Below are positions 21,986 through 33,322 of a stretch of 64,000 nt of DNA, piece after piece. Positions within the stretch are counted from its first letter, which is position 1, and every line of letters begins with the position of its first letter. The translations under genes were made by a program, and so were the position numbers. The notes under the pieces are model-generated. The model ran no database searches. It saw nothing but the letters and a program-made list of their open reading frames with translations, and had not been told where the DNA came from. The stretch is from Haberlea rhodopensis (Eukaryota > Streptophyta > Magnoliopsida > Lamiales > Gesneriaceae), in assembly GCA_907163345.1 (NCBI GenBank), contig CAJQUN010000496.1, forward strand, positions 335,590 to 399,589, in the 5' to 3' direction.

Positions 21986-23600
21986 ATTAGTACCGGTGTA
22001 TCACATAACACCCAGGCTACACAACAATATGAAGCCATAACCTCGATTCTTGACCATATCAGAATCGTCTTAATAATCGCGAGGATACTTACCTCACATC
22101 AACTCTGAAACAGGGCGACTTACCCAAAACCAATATATCACCCAAGAGGCAACGTACCTCGATGCGGGTCATCCCAAAAGTCAGTCCCTCATGACTGCAA
22201 AACAACCGATATTTACGACTGTAGATCGGACAATCATCCTTCGTTCTAATACAACCAGTAAGAATGCATCCTGTATGACACCTCAACCGTGGAAACGTTG
22301 ACCTTGTGTCAACCCTGAAGTGGAATAGACTTCCAAATCCATTATAACGTCAAAAGTGTCAGCGCAACCCACGCTAACAATCCAAAAGCAGTTAGTCAAT
22401 TGAAACTGCGAGGATCCGAATCGCTCCCGATTCCATCGTAGATATCATTTAATGACATCTCTTATCATGACTCACGATGTCTAACATACATCGTTACGAG
22501 GGAAACACTAGTATTCCACGGAGTACAAACACCAAACCTGGTTTCCACTTTCAAACCTCCTCTGTCGAAGGAGTAGTCGCATCATTGCAACTTAAATTGG
22601 GCAACTCACGGCCACAGATTCACACAAAAGATATCTCATAAGGTGTCCACCTCTGGATATCCCAAGAACCACATCCTGGTCATAAACAAACAATCGAGAC
22701 TCCTCAGAGTTTCAAACTTGAAAGGACATGCAATAAACCCATTGCATCCCAAATACATGGATTCCCAGATCGAATCAACGACGACTTGATGACTCTCTTG
22801 TTGGTACTCCAACATCATGAGCTGTCACAGACAAGTCTCACCAAGATTAAACATAACGTATACACGTTTCAGTGAGGCATGCTCAACCTCAACCTCGATG
22901 ACATGATGACTACTAGAGTCCACCACAATCCACATCGTGTCACCTTACGATTTGCCACTTGGTTCCTACGAGCAGTATAACGGCTCTAACAAGCCCCTCT
23001 TGGTGCTGCATACACACGGCAGACAAACTAGTCGCTGCCTCTCTAGGTTCACCTCAAACCTACCAATAAGATGGACGTTTCCGCACGGCATACCATACTG
23101 TGGAAAGAAAATCCATAGAGTAGTGGGTCTTTACCCAACATTCCTCTAATGCCTATACACCCTGGACACTCCAATGTCCCTGTTTCATAGCCATGCATAT
23201 AGTCATTAATTCTTGACATGAATGATTAAAATCATCATCTTATAATTATCACCATCTCATAACATCTTCATCATATGAGCATCATCATTTCATAAATATC
23301 ATCATCTTATAACATCATCATCACATAAGCATCATCATCTTATACATCATCATCATATAAGCATCATCATCTTAAAGCATCATCATCTTATACATCGTCA
23401 TCTTATAGCATCATCATCTTATACATCATCATCATATAAGCATCATCATCTTATACATCATCATCTTATAGCATCATCATTTCATACATCATCATCATAT
23501 AAGTATCATCATCTTATAGCATCATCATCTTATAGCTATAACAGTAAATGTACGAAATCATAGCTGAGTAAGCTTGCTGGTTATTCATTAACTTCTTTTC
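21986..23600 (-). other. LARD1 interior, non-coding part
   Basis: No credible ORF on either strand. The first kilobase is clearly related to LARD2 44350-46330, for example the cgtcctcgaaatt-caccggtgta and accctcatcgtatcacc-like blocks. From about 23230 to 23540 it becomes a run of catcatcttata/catcatcatataag variants, imperfect tandem repeats. Confidence 0.75.
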
Positions 23601-23624
23601 ATTTTCCCTGGTTCATATTCATGC

Positions 23625-24835
23625 ACATGGGCATCTTACCCTGTGGCATCTTACCACATAATAACATCGTATGGCCTCTTATCATATGGGCATCTTACCC
23701 CGTGGCGTCTTACCACGCATCACAACATTGTATGGCCTCTTACCATATGGACATCTTACCCCGTGGCGTCTTACCACACATAATAACATTGTATGGCCTC
23801 TTACCATATGGGCATCTTACCCCGTGGCGTCTTACCACACATAATAACATTGTATGGCCTCTTACCATATGGGCATCTTACCCCGTGGCGTCTTACCACA
23901 TAATAACATCGTACGGTCTCTTACCATATGGGCATCTTACCCTGTGGCGTCTTACCACATAATAACATCGTATGGTCTCTTACCATATGGGCATCTTACC
24001 CTGTGGCGTCTTACCACATAATAACATCGTATGGTCTCTTACCATATGGGCATCTTACCCTGTGGCGTCTTACCACATAATAACATTGTATGGTCTCTTA
24101 CCATATGGGCATCTTACCCTGTGGCGTCTTACCACATAATAACATTGTATGGTCTCTTACCATATGGGTATCTTACCCTGTGGCGTCTTACCACATAATA
24201 ACATTGTATGGTCTCTTACCATATGGGCATCTTACCCTGTGGCGTCTTACCACATAATAACATCGTATGGTCTCTTACCATATGGGTATCTTACCCTGTG
24301 GCGTCTTACCACATAATAACATCGTATGGTCTCTTACCATATGGGCATCTTACCCTGTGGCTTCTTACCACATAATAACATTGTATGGTCTCTTACCATA
24401 TGGGCATCTTACCCTGTGGCGTCTTACCACATAATAACATTGTATGGTCTACCATATGGGTATCTTACCCTGTGGCGTCTTACCACATAATAACATTGTA
24501 TGGTCTCTTACCATATGGGCATCTTACCCTGTGGCGTCTTACCACATAATAACATTGTATGGTCTCTTACCATATGGGTATCTTACCCTGTGGCTTCTTA
24601 CCACATAATAACATTGTATGGTCTCTTACCATATGGGCATCTTACCCTGTGGCGTCTTACCACATAATAACATTGTATGGTCTCTTACCATATGGGTATC
24701 TTACCCTGTGGCGTCTTACCACATAATAACATTGTATGGTCTCTTACCATATGGGCATCTTACCCTGTGGCGTCTTACCACATAATAACATTGTATGATC
24801 TCTTACCATATGGGCATCTTACCCTGTTATATGGT
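23625..24835. repeat. 59-bp minisatellite, about 20 copies
   Basis: The unit is 59 bp (the first few are 60-63, one is 55). Each unit holds three short stem-loops sharing a TCTTA loop: GGGCATCTTACCC, TGTGGCGTCTTACCACA and TATGGTCTCTTACCATA. The gggcatc and gggtatc variants often alternate between neighbours, hinting at amplification of a 118-bp dimer. Apparent ORFs here are translation artefacts. Confidence 0.97.
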
Positions 24836-25020
24836 ATCTTACCATAATATAATCATCGTGTGGCATCTTACCACATGGGCATCTTACCCAATCATATGGC
24901 GTCTTACCATATCATAAACACTGTGTGGCATCTTACCACAGGGGCATCTTACCCAATCATATGGCGTCTTGCCATATCATAACCATTGTGTGGCATCTTA
25001 CCACAGGGGCATCTTACCCA
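24836..25020. repeat. Diverged 60-75-bp repeats of the same stem-loop family
   Basis: About 2-3 longer units, with atggcgtcttaccatatcataa and gtggcatcttaccac modules. They appear to be an edge or ancestral form of the 59-bp array. Confidence 0.85.
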
Positions 25021-25029
25021 CTCTCATAT

Positions 25030-25265
25030 ACGTCATCATAAACATCATCATGATCATTATCATCGTAAACATCATCGTAAACATCATCATCATAAACATC
25101 ATCATAATCATCATCATCGTAAACATCATCGTAAACATCATCATCATAAACATCATCATAATCATCATCATCGTAAACATCATCGTAAACATCATCATCA
25201 TAAACATCATCATAATCATCATCATCGTAAACATCATCGTAAACATCATCATAATCATCATCACA
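25030..25265. repeat. 54-bp ATC-rich tandem repeat, about 4 copies
   Basis: Units contain catcgtaaacatcatcgtaaac and catcatcataaac segments; starts of catcgtaaac at 25061 and 25115 give the 54-bp period. Since 54 is a multiple of three, all frames stay open and yield spurious repetitive ORFs. Confidence 0.95.
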
Positions 25266-25711
25266 TATACTCATGCAATTAATGCAAGGTCATAGTTTAG
25301 GAATATGTTACCGTTTGATGCTCGTACGTTTCTTACGTACCTTCCTTGCTTGAGCATTACATGAACAAACGCATTAGTATATTCAATAATATTGAGACCA
25401 TACCGAAGTATTCCACTGTCGGTTGTCTACCCAGTCTGTCCTCAGACAATACATCATATCTTTCTTCTCCTGATTTTCTTCCAAAAATCAGGTTCCTTGG
25501 CACGTAGCATATAGAGTGTTAGACATCGCTATTAATGCCATCCTATCGTGTTTCACACGATTCCTGCAACCACAATGGTTAGCAATACCACTTTTCATAT
25601 CATAAAAGCACATAAACAATTAGTCATGTCGTATAACATTAATGCCATCATGCATAAATATGTGCTATCAATAACTTCCTAGGCCCTCAACAGCCCCAAT
25701 GAGCAACCACT
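25266..25711 (-). other. LARD1 leader with an LTR-like module
   Basis: The stretch between the 54-bp repeats and the PBS is non-coding. It contains a paired-ACGT module (25324-25340) in the same context (gatg-ctcgtacgt...acgtacctt) as LTRs such as 53634. Confidence 0.7.
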
Positions 25712-25723
25712 GCTCTGATACCA
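25712..25723 (-). promoter_or_regulatory. LARD1 primer-binding site (tRNA-iMet)
   Basis: The minus strand reads TGGTATCAGAGC, a 12-base match to the tRNA-iMet complement, four bases from the 5' LTR. Confidence 0.95.
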
Positions 25724-25727
25724 CTAA

Positions 25728-28309
25728 TGTAAGGACCCCTTATACTTAACCCTTGATTAGTGTATTAATCATTATGTGTGGCACATGCTTTCCATAAAAT
25801 CATTCGGGAACTCCGATGATACTTTACCATTGAATGGCAATTACAAAGTTTTTCTTTAACATTCAATGTTATAAGTTCATCATCCTAACAACAAGAGACT
25901 CATAGAGTTCGCCCATTACACCACTTTTTACATTGTGGACTTTTATAAAAATTTGGGCAGAGTCTCCCCATAAATAGAGCTATCCCGAAATAAAAGTACA
26001 ACACATAACATAATTCCCGGCCAGGGAAAACATAATACTCATCAGAATACAGCAATACCAAGTAAATTCCCAGCCAGGGAAGACCCACACATATGGCAAC
26101 AAAAGTGGGTTTCAACACCCACATACACTAATGACTCTCTTAACCTTTAGCAATTCTACCTCTAATTGCATGCAACCTCAAATGGAAGAGAGAAAGGCTC
26201 ATGCCTTTATATACAACCCATGTACAAGTATAATCGTGCTCACATGCGAGCATCATAAATATGTGTATAACCATCATGGGTATATATATATATAGGTACT
26301 CTATACGATACCGTGCTCCATCAAGCCCTGGTACCACAATCCTGGGAGTACATCCAATCAACAGCTCGAGCTCATCTCCAAAGCCATCGATGTACCTGTT
26401 CACCTGTCCCAACAGAGACAGCCCCCAACGGGGTGAGCATACCAATTCCACAATTTCATAATCATAATGACATAATACATAATTTACAAAAATGTAAATA
26501 TTGTGGAACATATGTGACACTTCCTGAATGGTATCATCCTCATCCTAGCGTACCCCTGTAATGACCCTGTTCTCAAACAGATAAATCATCAAATCCTGAA
26601 TATGCAGTCATATTGGTTAACCCTTACCAGTTTCGAATTAACAACATTTCATAACATCTTTCTTTATCTAGCAATTATCATAATTCTAGATATCATATTG
26701 AGACTTCCTTAACTTCCGATACTAGCTAATCACTTATCTGATTAACCACGTCTCTGTTCCTATTCATTACCAATAGGGAATAAAATATAGATATCCTAGA
26801 TATCTAATCAACACCACATTTTCATTTCTTACTTCAAAGTAGCGTCATACTACTGGTGTTCGCTCCGTAGCGACCACACCCATCATTTGCTCGCTTCATA
26901 GCGGCACCAAGCATTTCACCATGTGAATCAACATAACGTAACTAAGTCGCGGTGCCATCATAGTAAAACATTTCATGTATTTTAAATCATGCATCATACT
27001 TGTAAAACATCATTTAAGCTATGCTCGTACGCTAAACGTACCTTAAATCCTCGAAGTCCGAGCCAAACCTTGCTCGAGTTCCATGCCCCGAGGAATGATG
27101 TGCTAACACGATAAATAATTCACGATTATTTACGAACATGCAACCCATGCTCAAGCACACCCATAACCCTCAACATATCGTCAACACACGACAATAAATC
27201 ATTTAAAAGACCCGGGGCAGGGTACATGCAGGGAGGGGAACGAATGAGACAACAACGAAAATTGTTCAAGGATACCCTACAAATTTTCGAACCCTTATCT
27301 CACAAATCGAACCCAAATTAAACACCATAATTCATCTAAAATATGAATTAATCAATTAATAGCAAGAATCATCACCCTTGCCAAAAACCCCCAAATTTTC
27401 GAATTTCAAAGCCCTAAATTCGAACTCAATACCTTAAATTCGGACACAATTAAGCATCAACAATACATCTAAAACATGTAATGAATGACCCATAACAAGA
27501 ATCGTCACAACCCTTCCAAAACCCCCAAAATCGAACCCACTTCATGCACCCATCCAAAAAAATCAAACCCAAGCCAACGAAAATCGAAATCATTCGAGCC
27601 AATAAATCACAATTTGGCAGGGAATCACATCACAAGCATGGAAAAAGGGGTTAGGAAGGTTACCCAAACGAAATCGGAAGAAATCGGACGAAAAATCGAA
27701 GAACCCTAGAAATTGGGGATCGGCGCATTCCAGCGAAATCCGACTTCCACACGCGACGAAACTTCGAATTGACGGAGGGGAAAGGAGCGCCTGGACGAGA
27801 CGAAGCCGTGGGTAGGTCGGACGCGCCGAACGGCGGCCGGACGGCGGCGAGCGCGGCGTTTTCGTGCGCGGGGGTACTGTTCCAGGCGGGAATCGCATGC
27901 GGGCGGGAGAGGGAGATGAAGGGAAGGTGGGGCTGAAATGCAATCTTTAATAAAAATCTCGGGTTCAACTTGTATTTATAGCAAAATACCCCGAAATACT
28001 AATAGCCCCACAAATACATCGTGATTCATTAAAAATCATCTGTTTTCAAAAACTCTCTCTCTAACCCCAAAACCCCCTACCGGTGCTCACACAAGCACCC
28101 GAGATTCCGAGACACATTAAAAACCCAACTCTTAGGTTTTACACCGTAATGTGAATACAATCTCATCCTCGGGATCCAACGATCCCAACTACCCAAATAA
28201 ACGAGCCCAGAAGGCCCAACATCGCGATTAAACTCCAAATCGCTACGTAAAACATCTTTAGGGGTTATTAACACTCCGGGATTAACATCTCCAATCCCAG
28301 GTCATCACA
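25728..28309 (-). repeat. LARD1 5' LTR
   Basis: 2582 bp, nearly identical to 19369-21953. Differences I can see include two fewer bases in the TA run, one fewer A near 26574, and single-base changes near 26527, 26737, 27564, 27852 and 27911. Confidence 0.95.
27973..27981 (-). promoter_or_regulatory. TATA box, LARD1 5' LTR
   Basis: CTATAAATA on the minus strand; this copy would drive the element's genomic RNA, running left. Confidence 0.6.
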
Positions 28310-28314
28310 TAAGT

Positions 28315-30725
28315 CTTCCTTCGACAGGACTCACCGACTTTTCCACCATTTCAATGGCTACTCGAGAAGAGATGCATACTGTTTTCTCCGACTCTAAAGT
28401 TCATCTGCGACGTCCTCTATTTAGAAAGATTTTGATGAAGAGCCATTTTCGCCAACTTGCTGATGTCATCTCAAAAGGTCTGCTGTGCAAAGCCGGATCA
28501 TTCGATGTCATCACCCCAGAAACGTTTGAGGTGATGAGTGCCATTGTCAAAGGTCTAGATGTCAACTGGCCAGTCGTCCTATTTCAGGTTCTAACTAGCC
28601 TATTGACATCATGGAAGGATCAATATGGCTTTGCTCTTCCTCTCAGCCTCATTTTGAAAGTAAACATATTCAGGCGGGGGCCTTATCTACTCTCCATCAG
28701 AGGAAGCTTCTCACAGCCAAATATCTTCAGATTCACCGAAAACGAGTTCGTAGAAAAGTTGGTCCGATCAAGCGAAGGACAACTCAAGTAGTGAGTGACT
28801 CTGAGCAGACAATATCCGAATCTGCTGAATCATCACCCCCTCCCCCTCCTAAAAAGCCACGAACCAGAAAAGGGGTTTCTACTGCCCTTGAGTAGCATGT
28901 TCCTACTTCTAAGTATACTTCTACTGATGCTGATACTATCTCTACTGCAATTCCAGCAGCGGTTACAACGACTTCTCGGGAGATCAGTCCTGAAAATCCT
29001 CCACCATAGGAACCAGTTGCAACGGCTGCATCCTTGGCCATGGTCCCAACCGTACTAGCCGCTCCTACTGACAACTCCACCAAATTATTGAGTTCTCACC
29101 AAGGACCCAGCTCTATCAGCTTCCAGCCACCAAAGACACTATGTCCTTATTGTCATCCTAAGGACACTTCCACCGGAAAGGGCAAAGCGGCTATGGAACC
29201 AGTGTCAAATCCAGTAGCATTTGAAATACAACTGGTTGTGAACGCAGTGGAAGCCAAACTGCAACCGCAACTTACGATATTTTATAGATGGGTGGAGGCT
29301 CGTCTCAAAATTTGCTTTGATGATTTCTCTCCAATTCTCGAACAAACAAGACTTGATGAGAACCTCAGTCTTGCCTATCTTCAGATAAATGACACAGAGA
29401 AGAGTTTGAAGCTTCGGGATGTCTTTCGCATGATGAACTACGTGGGAGAACTTCAAGCTCTAGTTCACTCGCAGCTCCAGGAGTTTAACGCTGACTCAGG
29501 CACCCCCAATCATGATAGGGTTGTACTCAACGCCTTAGGACCCAAGCTTGAAATGGCGGAGGCTGCTCTTCACGATCTCAGGATCTTAATAGGTCTACAC
29601 TCTTGCTCTGCTCTACCAGGGGACGAAAACTCCACCCCTACTGACTTGAGCATAGTTCCTATCACCCCGCCCGAAGTCTTTACGGTATACCCTACTCTCG
29701 CCGCCCCTACCCCTGAAACTATTACCACCTCTACCCCAGGTTCTTTCGATGATCAACCTCTACAAGTGATGGATGTTGATCCTATCAATGTCGACACTGA
29801 CATTCAGTCTGTGGTCCATCAAGTCACCGTATCTTCAGAAAATAATGAACCTACCACGTCATCACCAAATTCTGCTGACCATACTCAGTCTGCTGCAGCT
29901 ATGCTGGAGATCGCAGTTACTGGCATAGATAGCATCAGTACCATCATGCCTGCGCACCATCCTCTGCAGCTGCCTCATCCTCTATTTTGCCCTCTGCTGC
30001 AAGAACTGTTGGTACTCCTGGCGTCGTCACCACAGATGCCAAAACTCAAACGGATGCCTTGGATCAATCCTTGGACAATGATCTTCCTGAGGACTTCTTT
30101 GCCTTTCCTACTCACATTCCTATAGAAGGGCCTCCAAGTGTTGCTGATTAGTTGGTGCATCTACCCAATGTAATCTCCAAGCTCGCCAGTGATGACAACA
30201 AACTGAAACACAAAGAACGCACTGCGAGCCTTGTCATTGGGAGTCACCGGCACTAACTCACAGTTTCAGCAGGTTTATCGTGATCTCAGCCAACTAACGA
30301 CTACAGTAAACCGGCTCCAAAGCTTTGTTGTGGATGCTTTTGCTGACTCTTTCTCCCGGACAGGGCAAGCTATATTCAGATCAACAAGCACAGTGAATCT
30401 CTTCATACTTCTTCCTCATTAGCACTTGAAGACAAAATTGAAGATGCAAAGAAAACACTGTCCGATCAGCTGGCGAATATGCAGGCAGCCTTCGCTTCTC
30501 AAATACAAGACTTGAGCAACAGTCTCCCAACTGTTCATCAATCTACTCGACGTCTACCAGAGCCCAGCAGACCTACTCTCTCGCACCGACAAGAACCGGA
30601 TCCAGCACAAAGACCTTCTGCTGCTGCTGAAGAATCAAGTCGGTCAAGACCTTCTTCTCAGCCACGGTCTCACAGTCCACAACAACATCCTGCTGACACA
30701 CCCTCTTCCACCTGTGAATACTCCA
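28315..30725 (+). pseudogene. Copia A extra ORF after pol, main part
   Basis: This resumes exactly after the LARD1 target duplication. ORF 28354-28791 contains KGLLCKAGSFDVIT and LDVNWPVVLFQVLTSLL, which I associate with a conserved protein encoded after pol in Lamiales copia elements. After a frame change (about 28660-28700) comes SESAESSPPPPPKKPRTRK (about 28815-28875), an acidic-serine, proline, then basic NLS-like motif almost identical in copia B. The frame stays open, with stops at 28893 and 29007, through 30125. This part includes AEAALHDLRILIGLHSC, also conserved in copia B. Coiled-coil-like segments (QFQQVYRDLSQLTTTVNRLQ) and an Arg/Ser/Pro-rich tail follow in shifted frames. Function unknown; no env-like membrane segment seen. 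Confidence 0.8.
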
Positions 30726-32197
30726 TGTTAGGAATCAATCAAGCAATACGCATCGGAAAATAAAACTTGATTCCTACCACTGGACCTATACAAAGAGATC
30801 ATACCGAGATTGTTAAGAATCATACCCTTGTAGCGTGTTTGTAGCAGAATCCTCGTTGCAAGTCCACGAGTCACGAACAAAGATTTGCACCTTCGTCTCT
30901 ACGCTATCCACATGATCAAATCAAAAAAGGTATTCAAGAACAAGTTGCTAGACTCGTTCTTAACGGGAACTAAACTCACGGTTCAAAACCGATCAACGAC
31001 AACCGTTCAAAAGCACTATTCACGACGGCGGCGGCCGTGAGGTCGAGTGCAAGAGGCGGCGGCCGAGAGCAAGTCTTTAGGTGGCTATTAGGTTTGAGTT
31101 TTAATTAACACTTTTTAATCACTTAATCAAAGCCTTGTTAGTTTATTATATATTGATTTAATTAAAAGGCTTTCAAAAAGCTTTATTGGCCCATACCCAA
31201 TATATTAATTAAATCCATATATCTAACATTTGTAATTAAGACTCATCTTAATTAATTAATTCATCCAATGAATTTTATCTCCCTTTATCGATTTAATCTT
31301 TTGTGCGACCCGATAGGATCTTGCAATGTTGGCAGTGACATAAAATCTAATTTTATGTTACAAGCAATGAGCGGTATCTAGCAACACATCAAGGCTACCC
31401 AAATTACAAGAACGTCATTGACTCGACATAACCTACGGACTGTGATAATATTAACCATGTAACTTAATCTCTTTGTCCAATGTGTTTAGATTGAACATGA
31501 GTCATGGAATAGTCGTACTCATATATTCAATCTTTTATTTCTTGATCCCCAAGTAGAACTAGAATAAACGAATAAGCTCGATATCACATATCGACTCATT
31601 CGAGCACGGCCATGCCTTTTAGTCTTACTTGATCAAGGGCCCAAACACTTCTCCTGTTATATAGAAGGGACAAATCCTTTCTTGATCACTCAACATCCCT
31701 CTACATAATTCGTGGTGTATCCAATGATTGTCTTTATAGTGTACCATGTTACATGTAACGTTTGACAATATCAAGATACATGACTCCTTATGTTGGGATA
31801 TCTGGTGATCTCAAGTCGTAAGGATTACATACATTATTATCACTATGAGAAATGCTTATGACGTTCATAACTATCCATGTAGCATTCTCATGGTGGCTCT
31901 GTCTAGTACATCGTTCTCTAACATGCACCCATGTGTTGATTTGATATCTCATTTCTATGAACAATTCATCAATCAAAACATACTAGTCTCAATGCATTAT
32001 CATTATCCCGATTCATGATAATACTTGACTAGGGACAATCTTTAAGAACAATACAATATTATTCTAAGGACATTAACTTATATATTAATTCATATTACAC
32101 AGATACACGAATAATATATAATAATGAATTGCCATTAACAAAATCATAATACATTGTATGTCATAAACAATCATCTAATGAGTTGTCTTAGGGCATA
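30726..32197 (-). repeat. Copia C 3' LTR, missing its terminal bases
   Basis: About 1472 bp. Compared with the 5' LTR, which ends (plus sense) agggcatatcccaaca, this copy stops at agggcata and joins directly to the end of pol. The LTR tip and the PPT are therefore missing. Confidence 0.93.
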
Positions 32198-32203
32198 CTT
32201 GCA

Positions 32204-33322
32204 CTAAGACCAATCAGACATATACTTAATGCCTAGAGATCTAGTATGACGATCATGCTTCTGCTGTGATAGTGGCTTCGTCAGTGGGTCAGATACATTA
32301 TCAGTTGGTACTTTGCATATTTTTACATCTTCTCTTTCAACGATTTCTCGAATGAAATGAAAGCGCCGAAGTATGTGCTTGGATCTTTGGTTTGATGTAG
32401 GTTCCTTAGACAATGCGATGGCTCCCTTGTTGTCAAAATAGAGTTCAATCGGATCTAGTATGCTAGGCATCTCCCCAAGTTCAGAAATGAACTTCTTGAT
32501 CCAAACAGCTTCCTTCGCTACATCTGAGGCATCAATGTATTCAGCTTCGGTTGTAGAATCGGCTACTGTCTCTTGCTTTGAACTCTTCCAGCTTACAGCA
32601 CCTCCATTTAGGCAAAACACATATCCTGATTGCGATCGGAAATCATTTTTATCAGTTTGGAAGCTTGCATCAGTGTAACCTATTACATTGAGGTCTTCCT
32701 CAACTCCATAAATCAAGAATGTGTCCTTAGTTCTTCTCAAGTACTTCAGGATATTCTTGACACCAATCCAGTGACATTCACCTAGATCAACCTGATATCT
32801 GCTCGTCATGCTCAAAGCATACGAGACATCGGGACGAGTACATATCATGGCATACATGATAGATCCAATAGCTGACGCATATGGAATCTTACTCATGCGT
32901 TGTCTTTCATCTGGTGTTGAAGGACACTGATCCTTCCAGAGATGTATCCCATGTGTCATAAGCACGAATCCTTTCTTTGATTCTTGCATGCTAAACCGTT
33001 TTAGCACTTTGTCTATGTATGTACTTTGACTTAGGCCAAGCAATCTTCTTGATCTATCTCTATAGATCTTGATACCTAATACATAGGAGGCTTCACATAA
33101 ATCCTTCATAGAAAAGCAATTCCCTAGCCAAATCTTTACAAATTGTAAGGCAGGGATATCATTCCCAATTAGAAGTATGTCATCTACATACAATATTAGG
33201 AAGATAATTATGCTTCCACTGACCTTCTTGTAGACACAAGGTTCATCTACGTTTTTGATTAAACCAAACTCTTTGACTGCATCATCAAAACGAAGATTCC
33301 AACTCCGAGAAGATTGCTTCAA
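32204..33322 (-). pseudogene. Copia C RT C-terminal part and RNase H
   Basis: Open for 372 codons. It contains YVDDILLIGND, the RT catalytic motif, then AIGSIMYAMICTRPDVSYAL. RNase H shows VIGYTDASFQTDKNDFRSQSG, STTEAEYIDASDVAKEAVW and LYFDNKGAIALSKEP. HILRRFHFIRE and the DPLTKPL ending follow. It is the continuation of 33335-35325, separated only by the stop at the SIYGLKQ motif. The RT and RNase H residues I can recognise look intact. Confidence 0.95.

Larger units (their letters stand above)
19369..28309 (-). mobile_element. LARD1: large non-autonomous LTR retrotransposon
   Basis: 8.9 kb with near-identical LTRs (19369-21953 and 25728-28309) and an exact 5-bp target duplication taagt at 19364-19368 and 28310-28314. 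Minus orientation is set by the tRNA-iMet PBS next to the right LTR and the PPT next to the left one. The 3.8-kb interior has no gag, pol or other credible ORF; it holds minisatellites. By eye I see about six base changes and three small indels between 2.58-kb LTRs, so the insertion is young. Its PPT context (ttcgaggacgaaatt) is that of Tekay chromoviruses, which probably supply the proteins. Confidence 0.95.

Noticed and set aside
23625..24835. CRISPR-like look of regularly spaced repeats
   Set aside because: Repeats are head-to-tail with no unique spacers, in a plant retroelement; it is a minisatellite.
24969..25295. Long overlapping ORFs of Ile/Asn, His or Met/Asp repeats on both strands
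   Set aside because: They are translations of the 54-bp ATC-rich tandem repeat, whose period is a multiple of three, so every frame stays open. No start context or protein similarity.
25712..25723. tRNA gene fragments suggested by tRNA-iMet complementarity
   Set aside because: Matches are only 11-12 bases and sit next to LTR ends on the expected strand; they are primer-binding sites.
28315..30725. Envelope gene in copia A
   Set aside because: The post-pol ORF has no visible signal peptide, transmembrane segment or fusion-like region, so I do not call it env.
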